Under the pieces are notes generated by a model. That model worked only from the letters and a program-made list of their open reading frames with translations. It did not search any database and was not told where the DNA came from. From Sorex araneus (lineage: Eukaryota; Chordata; Mammalia; Eulipotyphla; Soricidae): a stretch of 64,000 nt of DNA. Positions 22,924 through 33,878 of this stretch are shown piece by piece (position 1 is the first letter of the stretch; each line of letters starts with the position of its first letter). The stretch lies in NCBI RefSeq assembly GCF_027595985.1, contig NC_073307.1:121685678-121749677 (forward strand). The letters are read 5' to 3'. Made by a program: the position numbers and the translations under genes.

Positions 22924-22935
22924 ATTCTAAGTCTT

Positions 22936-23108
22936 GGGGTCTGGAGCAATAGCACAGCGGGTAGGGCGTCTGCCTTTCACGCAGCCGACCCGGGTTCGAA
23001 TCCCAGCATCCCATATGGTCCCCTGAGCACCGCCAGGAGTAATTCCTGAGTGCATGAGCCAGGAGTAACCCCTGAGCATCACCAGATGTGACCCCACCCA
23101 AAAAAAAA
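22936..23108 (+). mobile_element. Young SINE, poly(A) class
   Basis: Intact tRNA-like A box (GAGCAATAGCACAGCGGGTAG) and B box (GGGTTCGAATCCC), body and A tail. Perfect 12-bp duplication ATTCTAAGTCTT at 22924-22935 and 23109-23120. Confidence 0.95.
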
Positions 23109-23689
23109 ATTCTAAGTCTTAATTGACAAAAACCCAACATGACAAATATCAATACAGTTGACTACAGTAGGAATCACATTCAATAAATATAAATATACTT
23201 AAAATAAATGATAAAAATTCAGTTTAATTAAACAATCTTAATTAAATATTTCATAGATAGTAATATTATAGCAATATAAAATATACACAAATATTGACAA
23301 ATCTACATAAAAAATTATATGCTTAGAAAGTTGTTTTACTAGTATGATTATCATTGAAAATAAACAAATAAATAAACCCACAACAAGATCACTTCACACT
23401 TTTTTTTAATTGAAGTCATACTGTGATAGCATTGTATCACTTTCAAGTATGTACTAAGATAAATCAGCATCTGTACATGCCACATTTGTTCAGGCTGTCC
23501 TTGAGAGGTGGCACTGAGTATTTGCATAACAGTCAGTGCCTCATTCCATTTGCATGAGCATAAAGATGATCTCAACTGATTTCAATCAAACTTTAACATA
23601 AACAATACCATTAAGACAATATCTCAAATTAATAGACACACGGCTGGATATAAAAATTTCATCTTCGGAAGAAACCTAATCAGGACACT

Positions 23690-23750
23690 TGCCTAATCAT
23701 GACATCTCCAGGGTCTTATCAGGAGGGATACTTCTGTTTCATTAACCTTC
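23690..23750 (-). pseudogene. Possible MRGPRX tail relic
   Basis: Plus strand ACATCTCCAGGGTCT...AGGAGGG matches the last codons of receptor gene 1 at 11983-12010 (roughly 27 of 35 bases by eye). This is the C-terminal 'ETLEM' region. Similarity stops at 23751, exactly where the 785-bp duplicated segment begins, so the receptor body would have been removed at that junction. The match is short and may be chance. Confidence 0.4.
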
Positions 23751-24535
23751 ACGAATCTCTTTAAATGCCCTTCAGAGAATTATCTTTAGTGAATGTGACT
23801 GCTGCTCCTGTTGTTGGACAGTCCATACTAAAGGACTCAGGAAGTGTGTCAATTATAAGTTCAACACAGCTACTGATACTGGAAATGACAATTCAATTGA
23901 GGAACATTAAAGGGAATACAACCAAAACACCTAAATCCAAGTTAAAAGGAAGAAAGAATGCTGATGTCTGGCCATAGGGAAATTCTGTACAGCAACCACA
24001 ATACTCCACAGAGCCTGATTAGATGCATCCACTGGGTATCACATAGCAATCTGAGGCTCTGACAGATGCACAAGATAGTTTGTTTAAGAGAAGTTTGTAA
24101 GACATGCAAACACTTACATAGACTCTTCCAGCTCCCACATGTTCCAGAAAAGACTTCATGTCACTTTTGTCTGAAGGAAGCACCGTAACTCCTACATATA
24201 GTACCATCATGTGGAAGAACAGGATAGGAACTTAGAACAAAACTCATTACTATGAAAATAAGACTACTCTCCATAGCTATTCTTACTCTTTTTTCATCCT
24301 TCTTGCCAGAGTTTGAGAACTGAACTGTCATGAAAGGAAAACTCTTTCTGGGATTGATGATGATTCTTTCATGCAGTCCAGCTATTCAGTCATATTTTGT
24401 CTTCCTTTGATGTGTCTCATTTCATAATGAATTTAAACTATTTGAAGTTTTTTTTTGTTTTCTTTGCGGGGGAGGCACCCCCAGCCGTACTGAAAGCTTA
24501 CTCCTAGCTCTACACTCAGAGATCACTTTTGGCAG
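23751..24535. repeat. 785-bp segment duplicated at 63216-64000
   Basis: Every stretch compared between the two copies is identical, over at least 785 bases with a constant offset of 39,465. The right copy runs off the window. On the minus strand, 24191-24118 is a 74-nt open block between a TATATGTAG acceptor-like and a TATGTAAGTG donor-like site. I do not recognise it as a gene. The segment ends inside an old antisense SINE. Confidence 0.95.
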
Positions 24536-24610
24536 GTCTAGGGAGCTTGTATGTGATGTCGTTGATCAAACTAAGGTCAGAGGCATGCAAGGAAAATTCC
24601 CTGTCTCCTA
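24440..24610 (-). mobile_element. Old SINE, poly(A) class, antisense
   Basis: T-rich start, then CTTACTCCTAGCTCTACACTCAGAGATCAC and GGCATGCAAGGAAAATTCCC: reverse-complement SINE body and head, degraded. Confidence 0.65.
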
Positions 24611-24698
24611 TGTTATATTGGAAGCTCTCAAAATTTTAAGTATGACTTGTATTGCAATTTCAAATATTGAGAAAAATTCTTCAATTCAAAAGATATTT

Positions 24699-25192
24699 CA
24701 ATGAGTCAGAAAGAGAGAAATAGGCATAGAAAGATTGCACTCATCTGTGGAATATAAAATAACAGAGTAGGAGACTAACACCCAAGAATAGTATAGAAGT
24801 AAGTACCAGGAGGTTGGCTCCATGGCTTGGAAGCTGCCCTTACATGCTGGGGGAAAAGGCAGCTCAGATAGAGAAGGGAACACCAAGTAAAATGTGGTTG
24901 GAGATCCCTCGCAGGAAGGGAGATGTGTGCTGAAAGTAGACTAGAGACTGAACACAATGGCCACTCAATACCCCTATTGCAAACCGCAACACCCAAAATG
25001 AGAGAGAGGCGAGGTGGGGTGGGGGATGGGACTGGGGGGTGGGAGAGATACTGGGTTCATTGGTGGTAGAGAATGAACACTGGTGGAGGGATGGGTTCTC
25101 GAACATAGTATGAGGAAACACAAGCACGAAAGTGTATAAATCTGTAACTGTACCCTCATGGTGATTCACTAATTAAAAAATAAATTTTTAAA
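24699..25192 (+). mobile_element. L1, 5'-truncated to last 0.5 kb
   Basis: Starts in the ORF2 end (ATGAGTCAGAAAGAGAGAAA) and runs through the 3' UTR to GGTGATTCACTAATTAAAAA and an A-rich tail. Target-site duplication AAAAGATATTT at 24688-24698 and 25193-25203. Confidence 0.93.
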
Positions 25193-25203
25193 AAAAGATA
25201 TTT

Positions 25204-26330
25204 AAAAATAACTTTTTAATATGCATTCAGTGGTGCTCTGTAATACAAACCTGTATTTTAAAACTGCTTCCAAATATATCAGAATGTAACTGCACTTAGA
25301 GATTTAGCCACAGGGAGGCATTTGAGTCAAAATTAGATCAACATAATATACCCTAACTTAATAAAGTTCGTCGTGTCTTCAGAAAAAAAGAGATAAGACA
25401 CAGGATATTGAGGGAAGACCATGTGAAGACTCAGGGACAGAAAACACTGATAAAAATCAAGTGTATGCCTTTGTAGATAAAAGCCCTCCCAATGTTTTTA
25501 TCTTAGACTAAAGTCTACAAATTTATGAGAAAGTTAATATTAGCTATTATCAGCCTGTCGGTGATACTTTTCCTTGTAGTCTCATAAATAGATACCAACC
25601 TAATATTTTCGGCATTAGTTCAGCAAAGGCTCTTGAAGTTTGATGTATAGAATTTTAAATTAGACCACTGTCTTTTGGAGATTATCCTTAGTATGCTGGA
25701 TGAGCATACTCAAAAATTAATACTTAATAAAAAGAACCTGGGGGTGAATTTTCATCCCTTAGAAGTCTACAGAAGTAAACTAGCAAATCACATTTAGGTT
25801 TTCAATATATGATAAATGTAATAAAAACATCAGATTTAGATACATATGCATATGGAAATAATGCCATGAGAAAGATTGCAGTCAATGTAAACCATGAGAT
25901 TGTTGGCTATGCCATGATGGTGTTTGCAAAGCAAAAGTAGCCTGGAAGACTAGGTAGATGGATATAGGAGATAATTTAGTTGTATCATGAGGATTCTGGA
26001 AACTAATCAGGAATGAAAACATCACACAGATAAGAGATAGCATATGAATGTTGCCACAAATTATTATAATAAGCAGTGAGTTGTACTTTTATGTACTAAA
26101 ATAAAAAGTAGTGAAATAAATATTAATAAATAAATAAATAAACATTGGTTTTCTCCCAATATTTAATAAGCATGCATTATTTTAATGTAAAACGTTTAAT
26201 GTAAATTTAAATGTATATTAAATTTATTCTTAAATAAATAAATAAATAAATAAAAAGAAGAGAGGGAACCTGGAGACATGTAAAACAGAAGTGAATACAA
26301 CTTACACTTGCAGGAATTTTGTGAGTTCAA
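25204..26330. other. No recognised gene; AT-rich
   Basis: Over 1.1 kb without a supported gene. Short (TAAA)n runs at about 26130-26148 and 26230-26255 are the only clear structure. Confidence 0.5.
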
Positions 26331-26334
26331 CAAG

Positions 26335-26455
26335 TTTGTGATAACTAACATACAGTGGTAGAGGAGTGGGTGTTGGAACATTGTATGATTGTAGCCCAAT
26401 CGTTAATAGCTTTGCAATGGTCTATACCATAATGACTCAATAACAAAGTAAAATA
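26335..26455 (+). mobile_element. L1 3' terminal fragment
   Basis: GTGGTAGAGGAGTGGGTGTTGGAACATTGTATGATTG followed by a diverged terminal block and A-rich end. Confidence 0.65.
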
Positions 26456-26900
26456 AAATAAACAGAATGAAGTAATGGTAGAGCATAAACCCTAATCACA
26501 TCTTGTAGAAGGGCACTGAGGTTGAATAAAACAGAGCATTATACCTGGGCATGCCCAATATTGTAGTGATGATCTATATATCAGAATTAAAAAGTAGAAA
26601 AAGGAAGATGGGAGCCATTACCTTCCCCAACTTCAAACTGTACTATAAAGCGATAGTAATTAAAACAGCTTGGTAGTGGAATAAAGACAGACCCGCAGAC
26701 CAATGGAATAGGGTTTAACACCCTAACAAACATGCTCAAATATATGATCATTTAATTTTTGATGAGCTAGCAAGAAATATGAAGTGGGAAGCTTCTTGAA
26801 CAAGTAGTGCTGGCAAAACAGGACAGATATATGCAAAAAAAATTGAACTCAGACCTCTATTAACCCCATGCTCAAAAGTCAGATCAGAATGGATTAAAGA

Positions 26901-27079
26901 GGGGTTGGAGCAATAGCATAGCAGGTAGGGTGTTTGCCTTGGTCGTGATCAACCCAGGTTTAATTCCCAGCATCCCCTATGGCCCCTGAGCACTGCCTGG
27001 ACTGATTCCTGAGTGCAAAGCCAGGAGTAATCCCTGAGCATCGCCGGGTGTAACCCAAAAAGCAAAAAAAAAAAAAAAA
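26901..27079 (+). mobile_element. SINE, poly(A) class, nested in L1
   Basis: Head GAGCAATAGCATAGCAGGTAG, body CCCAGCATCCCCTATGG, end CATCGCCGGGTGTAACCC plus A tail. Flanks GGATTAAAGA and GAATTAAAGA are its target-site duplication within L1 ORF2. Confidence 0.9.
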
Positions 27080-28244
27080 GAATTAAAGACCCCAATTAAA
27101 GACCCCAATATCAGACCTGAATCCATAAGGCACTTGGAAGAAAATGTAGGCAAAACCCTCCACAATAATGAAACTGAAGGTATCTTTAAAGATGAAGTGC
27201 CACTGATCAAGAAAGTGGAAGCAAAGATAAACAAAAGTGTCTACATTAAACTAAGAAGCTTCTGCACCTCAAAAGAAACAGTGACCAAGATACAAAGACA
27301 GTCCACAAATTGGGAAAAATTATTTCCTCAATACCTCTGATAAGGGGCTAAAATCCAAGATATATAAAACACAGGTAGAACTTTAGAAGAAAAAAATCCA
27401 AGCCCATGAAAAATGGGGAGAAGAAATAAATGGAAACTTCCTCAAATGGCCAAAAGACACATGAAAAATACTCTACATTGCTAATTGCTAGGGAGATGCA
27501 AATCAAAACAGCAATGAGATACATCTCACACCACAGACTGTCACATCCAAAAGAACAAGAGAGACCAGTGCTGACACAGATGTGGGGAGAAAGGGACTTT
27601 TTCATTGTTGGTAGGAATGTCGACTGGACTAGCCTTTTTGGAAAATAATATGGACATTCCTTAAAATACTAGAAATTTAGCTCTTATTTAACCCAGCAAT
27701 ACCACTTCTGGGAATATATCCTGGGATCCCAAAACCACACAGCAGAACAGCATCTGCATTCCTATGTTCATTGCAGCGCTATACACAATAGCCAGAATCT
27801 GGAAACAACCTGAGTGCCAGAAATGAATGTATAACAAAACTATGACACATCTACACAATGGCATACTATGCAGCTGTTAGGAAAAATGAGGCCATGAAAT
27901 TTTCTTATACATGGATGGACATGGAGTATATAATGCTGAGTGAAATGAGTCAGAAGGAGAGGAACAGGTATAGAATGACTGCATTCATTTGTGGTATATA
28001 AAAATATATCATGAAATACTAATATCCAAGGCCCTGGAAAACAAGGAATAGGAGGACTGGTCAATGATTGGAATCAACCACAAGTGTGTGGGAGGCAGAG
28101 GGTAGGTAAGATGGAGAAGGGACCAGTATGACAAGTAGCTGGAAATGATCATGCTGGACAAGAACTGAGTAGTGCTAAAAGTAGGTAAAGGGACATACAT
28201 GATAACCTTTCAGTATTTGTATTACAAACCACAAAGCCCAAAAG

Positions 28245-28345
28245 GGGAGAGAGGGAGACATGAAGAGAGAGGGAGGGAGGGAGTGAGGGAGGGAGGGAGT
28301 GAGGGAGGGAGGGAGGGAGAGAGAGAGAAAGAGAGAAAGAGAAGA
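28245..28345. repeat. Purine (GGGA/GAGA)n microsatellite
   Basis: About 100 bases of GGGAGGGAGGGAGTGAGGGA-type repeats, grown from the purine run of an L1 3' UTR. Confidence 0.9.
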
Positions 28346-28544
28346 AAAGTGCCGCCATAGAAGCAGACTGGTGGGGAGAGTGGTGGCAGGAGGAATACAG
28401 GGGATATTGGTGGTGGGAAATGTATACTGGAGGAGGGATGAGTATTGATACATTATATGACTTAAAACCCTGTAGTGAAAGCTTTGTAACTGTATCTCAT
28501 GGTGATTCACTTACCTCACTGAAATGCAGAAAAGAAAATAAAGA

Positions 28545-28720
28545 AGTACATGGACTGGATAGATACCTCCACAGCAGGTAGGATACTTGTCTTGTATCCT
28601 GCCAACCTGGGCTCAATCTCCGGCACCACATATGGTCCTCTGAGCACCACAAAGAGTGATCTCTGAGTGCAGAACCAGGAGTAAGTCCTGAGCACTGCTG
28701 AATTATCCACACCCCAAAAT
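28545..28720 (+). mobile_element. Old SINE, poly(A) class
   Basis: GATAGATACCTCCACAGCAGGTAGGATAC head, CGGCACCACATATGGTCCTCTGAGCACC body, GAGCACTGCTGAATTATCC end. Directly followed by another copy. Confidence 0.75.
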
Positions 28721-28727
28721 GAATGAA

Positions 28728-28875
28728 ATAGGGCTCAGAGAGGTAGTACAGTGTTTAGGGCACTTGCTTTGCATGTGACAACTCAGGTTCAATTCCCAGA
28801 ACCCCACATAATCCCCTGAGCACACAGATAGGAGTAAACCCTGAGCACTGCGAGGTATGGCACAAAAACCATAAA
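28728..28875 (+). mobile_element. Old SINE, poly(A) class
   Basis: GAGAGGTAGTACAGTGTTTAGGGCAC head, CAGGTTCAATTCCCAG B box, GAGCACTGCGAGGTATGGC end and A-rich tail; tandem with the preceding copy. Confidence 0.75.
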
Positions 28876-28944
28876 GCAAAACTTGAATAAAATAATTATA
28901 TATAACTTTGATCAACTTGTGAACCACTTCAATGAAGTGGTATA

Positions 28945-29100
28945 ATTTTTTGTATATTTATTGATACCATGATTTATGAAGCTATTAATAGTTGAGTTTA
29001 GGCATACTATGTTACAGCACCAGTTCTCTAGTGTCAACTTTAACTCCACCAATATTCCCTTCCACCCTACACCCAATCCTCTAGCCTGCCTTTTAAAATG
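28945..29100 (-). mobile_element. Old L1 3' UTR fragment, antisense
   Basis: CCATGATTTATGAAGCTATTAATAG and GTTACAGCACCAG are antisense 3' UTR blocks of the older L1 layer. Confidence 0.55.
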
Positions 29101-29548
29101 AACATTTTAAAATTTGGTTGCACAATTTGGTGAAAACTAGGAGTTCAGTGAGTTCAATTTGGGTACCTGTTAAGGAACACTCAGCCTCTGAACACCTTGT
29201 TTCATTAGTACTATTAGCATGGCTATTAAATGTGCTATTAAATATCATGCAGATCCACCAGAGAACACATGGAATGATAGTAATGATCGTCAGTACCCTG
29301 CACGATTTTTAGAAACCTCAAAAATTATTCCTTTGGATAGCTGACTTCATGGACAAACTGAGTAGAGACCTTAAATATGTATCTTGATAGAGCTAACCTA
29401 GATCTAATGATTTGACTACAAGAACTGAAACAAGATGTTTCTTCAATCTATTGAATGAAACATATATGACCAAAAATTAAAGAAAAATGTGAAGGCTCTG
29501 TGAAACAGTACGCAACAAATACCTTTATATAGAAAATTTAACAACTGG

Positions 29549-30275
29549 TGGGCTAGAGAGATAGTAGAGTAGATAGAGTACTTGCCTTGCATGTGGCTGA
29601 CCTAGGTCACGCCACATGTGGTCCCCATAAGGATTTCTAGGAGTTCTCGCGGAATGTCTCCAGCCTGAGGACTAAGCCTCGGCCCCGTGCCCGCCCAGGA
29701 GGGGAAAGGTATTTCTCTCTCTCGCCTCTTTCTCTCCGGGGATGAAGGGCGTGGTGGCCGCCATATTAAGACGACCACAGATTGGGTTTTCAAGCCTGCA
29801 ATTATCTAATCTGGAAGAAATCTCCCTGGACTTCTAGTTAAAGTACAGAAATTCAAAACCTTATTTGTCTTCACAGTAGGTCTGAATCTAGTGGGGTACT
29901 CCTGACAACAATAGTGAGGTTTGTGTTGAAATATTGAATGTAACCAAAGTAAACAGAATGTAAAATGAAACTTATCAGTTACAAGGTAGGGGGGGGGGCG
30001 GGATGGGAGGTGTACTGTGTGGGTTTTTTTTTTTTTTTTGGTGGTGGTATATGGGCACTGGTGAAGGGATGGTTGTTTCAGCATTGTATAACTGAGACCT
30101 AAGCCTGAAAGCATTGTAATCTTCCACACGGTGATTTAATAAAATAAAAAAAATAAAAAATAAATAAAAAAAAAACCAAGGTAAGTATAAAAAAAAAAAA
30201 AAGGATTTCTAGGAGTTCTTCACTGAGGCCAGAGTCAGGAGTAAACCCTGAGCACCACTAGGTGTGGCCCCTCAA
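29549..30275 (+). mobile_element. Old SINE split by a 553-bp retroelement
   Basis: Left half 29549-29647 (GGGCTAGAGAGATAGTAGAG head, CATGTGGTCCCC) and right half 30220-30275 (CAGGAGTAAACCCTGAGCACC, GTGTGGCCCC). The 19-bp sequence at the junction is duplicated on both sides of the insert. Confidence 0.9.
29648..30200 (+). mobile_element. 553-bp composite non-autonomous retroelement with L1-type 3' end
   Basis: Precise borders come from a perfect 19-bp duplication (29629-29647 and 30201-30219). The first 150 bases are GC-rich (CCTCGGCCCCGTGCCCGCC) and include GGCCGCCATATTAAG, which on the minus strand contains AATATGGCGGC, a full YY1-type motif. The remaining 400 bases match the 3' UTR of the divergent L1 at 44285-44745, ending GGTGATTTAATAAAAT plus A-rich tail. 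No open frame of note. A second A run follows a 15-base non-A stretch (CCAAGGTAAGTAT). Confidence 0.85.
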
Positions 30276-30289
30276 AAACAAAAACAGTT

Positions 30290-31160
30290 GGACATTTCGC
30301 TATGAAGGTTTTGTTGTCCATTCTAAACTCATAGAAGACCACTTTAAAGAAGGACTACCACTTTTGGGTATTATTGGATCTCATACTGTGGATAAAGTAA
30401 AAGACCATGTGGATCACTGTATCAATATGAGAATGAAGAGAAACTATAGGCCTCATTTGGGGAAGCAAAGAGATGTTTATAATCTTTAGAAAGTATAGTT
30501 GGATAATGCAGAAAATTAAGACTTCTTTATAGCCTAGAAAGACTCACAACTAATTGCCTCATTAACAAAATAAAGCTGTACAACATTGTGAAGAATTAAC
30601 TCAGCAGTAAAACCATGCTGGGAATAGTATTTGCTTACTAGATAGTAATGCCTCACCAGAATGAAACTAACCATGTGGGCACAGCAGTGGAAAACTGCAT
30701 GAGAGTCAACACTCAGGTGTTGCTCAATCTAACTAATGAAACTAAGTGGGCAGTATCAAAACAAGAGAGAAGGATGGCTTTATTGCCACAGTAATGAATT
30801 GTGTGCTTCAGGTTTCCAAGTTCCTAACTCACAAGTATGGATTTGCTATTCAAGTGCTGGGCTTAGTTAGGTCTACTGACAAATCTTGAGTACAATGATC
30901 ATAATCTTCACTATACCATCAACATGGAAACGCCATGTTATTTTGATTCTTCATTTTGTAGTGGAGAATATGATAGCTTTAAGTTAGATGTACAAGTTCA
31001 TTCTATTTGGTGCAATAGCATTAGTAGGGCTATTCTCTGAGAAAGAGAAGCCCCATTGGTACAAAGTAATACAAAGGAGTTGAGCAAAGATTCTCCCACA
31101 TTCAACATCATAAGAGTGAAGAGTGGTAAGAAACAAATGGAAAAATATAGTAAAGTATTT
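30290..31160. other. Unassigned sequence with a 75-codon open frame
   Basis: Contains an open plus-strand frame reaching 30489 (segments such as FRYEGFVVHSKLI and MKRNYRPHLGKQRDVYN), then stops in all frames. It could be a degraded processed pseudogene, but I do not recognise the parent and see no poly(A) end or flanking duplication. No function is proposed. Confidence 0.35.
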
Positions 31161-31164
31161 GTTT

Positions 31165-31320
31165 GCCATACAGATAGGTTATCATGTTTGGTCCTTTACC
31201 CACTTTCAGCACACATCTCCAACCCAGAGCAATCCCTTCCAACCATCATTATCATAATGTTCTCTTCTCTATCCCAACTGCCCTCTCCATGGGGATTCCA
31301 AGCCTTGAGAAAGGATTTCA
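31165..31320 (-). mobile_element. L1 3' fragment, antisense
   Basis: ACAGATAGGTTATCATG, CTCTTCTCTATCCCAACTGCCC and CCATGGGGATTCCAAGCC match antisense blocks near the ORF2/3' UTR boundary. Confidence 0.6.
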
Positions 31321-31344
31321 ACCATGAACCAAAACAAAAATAAT

Positions 31345-33285
31345 AATCACTTGTATCACTTGTCATCCCGTTGTTCGTTGATTTGTTCAAGCGGGCACCA
31401 GTAACGTCTCCTTTTGTCCCTATCATGTGCTACTGTAGCCCAATGACATCTGCTAGCTCCAGGAACAAGAAGAGCCTCAAACTGTTCATTCAGGGTCTTG
31501 ATGAATACGCCTGACCAGGACACTGTCTCTTTTGTCCCTGATTCTCAGCCATAGACGGAGATCAAAAATCTGGATTGCTTCTCTCACTTGAGTGAAATGT
31601 GATTCTCCAAGCATAGCTCTTTCAATTCCTCTTTGGGATACCTGAATAGTGCTCTCATTCTGTTTCCGTAGGGCCCAGTTCTCTGTGGTGTATGTTAATG
31701 CAGAAAGAACAGTGGAGTCAAAAAGATGTGCCTGGAGCTGGAAGTTCTTTGTCCTCTTAACCACTTCTTCGACACTCTTAAAGGCATTCCACACTGCTCT
31801 CTTCCTCGTGTGCAGTTCAGATGTCAGGTCATTTGTCATGTTGAGCTCTCAACCTAAGTACACATAACTGCTGCATTCAGAGATGTTTGTTCCATTGAGG
31901 GCAAATGAAACATCAGGAACTAGTCCATTTCTCATGAACATTGTCTTGGTGAGATTCAGCTGCAGTCCAACTTTTCCACACTCATTGTCGAAGTTGGCCA
32001 GCATTCGTGCCGCGCCGCTTGGCTGATATTTGGTGTTATGAGAATGACATCATCAGCGAAGCGGAGATGGTGTAGTTGCTGACTACCTATCTTTACTCCC
32101 ATTTCTTCCCATTCCAGTCATCACATGACATTCTCAAGGGTGGCACTGAGGAATTTCGGTGAAACAATGTCACCCAGCTGAACCCCTTTCTTCTACATCG
32201 ATGATCACTTCTTTGTATAATGGTGAGATCCTGGTGGTGAATCTGTAGTAGAGGTCATGGAGGATCCTGATGTATTGAGTTTGAACACCCTGTTTGGATA
32301 GGGCTTCGATGACCACTTCAGTCTCAACAGAATCAAAGGCCTTCTTTAAATCAATGAACATTAGACAGAGTGGCATCTTGAATTCTCACGAAACTTCAAT
32401 GAGCTTGGTCACCATGTAGATATGGTAAATCATGCTGAATCCTTTTTGGAACCCGGCTTGCTTGCATGGTTGTCCTTCCTCTAGTGTTCTACCAATCCTA
32501 TTCAGGATGACTTGAGTGAAATAACTTGTAGATGACGAACAACAGGCAGGTCGGGATATAGTTACCAATGTCGTGGATGTCACTCTTCTCGTACAACAGG
32601 ACGGTCCTGCTGGTTTTCCATTGGGACAGAAACTTGCATTCAGACAGGTAGCATGTGAAGAGCAGAGCTAGTGTATTCATGAGTACTGGTGGTAGATTCT
32701 TCAGGTGTTTGGGTCTGACCTTGTCTGGATCGGGTGCTGTATGCGTCTTTATTGATGAAATGGCATGTCGGATTTCGGAAGGGAGAACGCTGGGAATTAC
32801 ATATCCATCCTGCGGAATTTGGTATGTGGGCAGGTGGACGTAGCTATCAAAGTTATCCGAGTAGAAGTTGTGGATAACCTTTTCCATTGCTCTTCTATAA
32901 GATGTGATAGATTCATCAGGGTGTCGGAGGGCAGTCACCTTGGTCTTATAGTTGGCAAAGGACAGGTGGGTGTTGCTAATACTTTTCCCTGCTACTCTTC
33001 TCTCTTTGAGGTCTTCCTATATTGATTCTCTGCACAGCTTTGCAAGCTCTGACATAAGCTTGAGATTGCCTGAGGCTCGCACCAGACCATGTTGGCAAAT
33101 GAGCTCGGGAGTTTCCAAAGACAGGCGACTTTTTGTGGCTTTCTCTCTCTGCATTCCTTGCACCATCATGGAGGTGCTAAACCAGTTGATCGTATTCCTC
33201 ATCGATGTTGTCAATGACGACATCTTCCCATATTGCAATAATAGTACCAAAGAGCTCTCAGTTGGTGGTTGTTCTGGGAGCTAGG
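31345..33285 (-). mobile_element. RTE-clade LINE, 5'-truncated, frameshifted
   Basis: Non-LTR retrotransposon whose minus strand encodes, in broken frames: a linker region (33250-33017); an N-terminal RT region with QDGYVIP-like and LSECKFLSQWKTSRTVLLY segments (32938-32498); RT motif A FIDLKKAFDSVE (near 32350); the catalytic box RFADDVILIT, intact, at about 32070-32040; and a post-RT region with FDSTVLSALTYTTENWALRKQ (near 31720). No endonuclease domain remains, so the 5' third is lost. The 3' end has no poly(A) but an ACAAGTGAT repeat, typical of RTE. Motifs place it in RTE, not L1 or CR1; from memory, this motif style is common in nematode RTEs. Confidence 0.88.
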
Positions 33286-33289
33286 TAGG

Positions 33290-33689
33290 ACCAGATGACA
33301 AGGAGGCAGGAGGTGGCTTATGGGCATGACCTGGGATGCAGGAGACATGGGGAAACGAGCAGAGGATCTCTGTTCCCGGTCCCAGTGAACCCAAATCTGG
33401 GTCCACGTTCACAAAGTTCCGCATTACCTAGGTTTTGTCAGACTTCACTCACAAGTATAGCTTTTATGGCCCCTGAAAACCAGTGTCCCTAGCACTGGTG
33501 GCTCTCTAGCACTGGCAGGTAAGAGCCCTGGTGTCCTCCATTCTAGCATTCCCCAGCTTGAGCAATGCTGGTCTATGTCAGGCTATCAATGTACCCAGTT
33601 TCCCTTCCAGCCTCCCCAACATTTCTGAATATGGTCCTGGGTTTCTGAATACTGCCAGTTATTGCCCTGTAAAGAGAAAAAGAAAACAA
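33290..33689. other. No recognised feature
   Basis: About 400 bases, moderately GC-rich, without a supported gene or repeat. Could be additional 5' RTE-adjacent or unique sequence. Confidence 0.45.
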
Positions 33690-33699
33690 TACAAGAGAA

Positions 33700-33878
33700 T
33701 TTTTTTTTTGCTTTTTTGGGGGGTCATACCCGATGATGCACAGGGGTCACTCTTGGCTCTGCACTCAGGAATTACCCCTGGCGGTGCTCACGGGACCATA
33801 TGGGATGCTGGGAATCGAACCCGGGTCGGCCACATGCAAAGCAAACGCCCTACCCACTGTGCTATGACTCCAGCCCCT
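33700..33878 (-). mobile_element. Young SINE, poly(A) class, antisense
   Basis: T run, CACTCTTGGCTCTGCACTCAGG, GGGAATCGAACCCGGGTC (B box reverse), GCTATGACTCCAGCCCC head. Duplication TACAAGAGAA at 33690-33699 and 33879-33888. Confidence 0.93.

Larger units (their letters stand above)
26606..28510 (+). mobile_element. L1, 5'-truncated (ORF2 C-terminal half and 3' UTR)
   Basis: Parallels 20710-22380 of the larger L1: ATTAAAACAGC, CCTCAACATC-type block, KRxEKLFPQ-like and WxLWHxYTM-like remnants, ending TCTCATGGTGATTCACTTA. Frameshifted throughout. Interrupted by a SINE at 26901-27079. The 3' UTR carries an expanded GGGA/GAGA tract (28245-28345). Confidence 0.9.

Noticed and set aside
23765-23977. 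70-codon frame present in both 785-bp copies as a conserved gene
   Set aside because: Its apparent identity reflects duplication of the whole segment, non-coding parts included, not selection on this frame.
28160-28510. Pro/Ser-rich frames near 28.2-28.5 kb
   Set aside because: Antisense reading of an L1 3' UTR with an expanded purine tract.
32498-32938. 146-codon frame as an independent host gene
   Set aside because: It matches the N-terminal part of RTE reverse transcriptase and continues, frameshifted, into the other RTE motifs.
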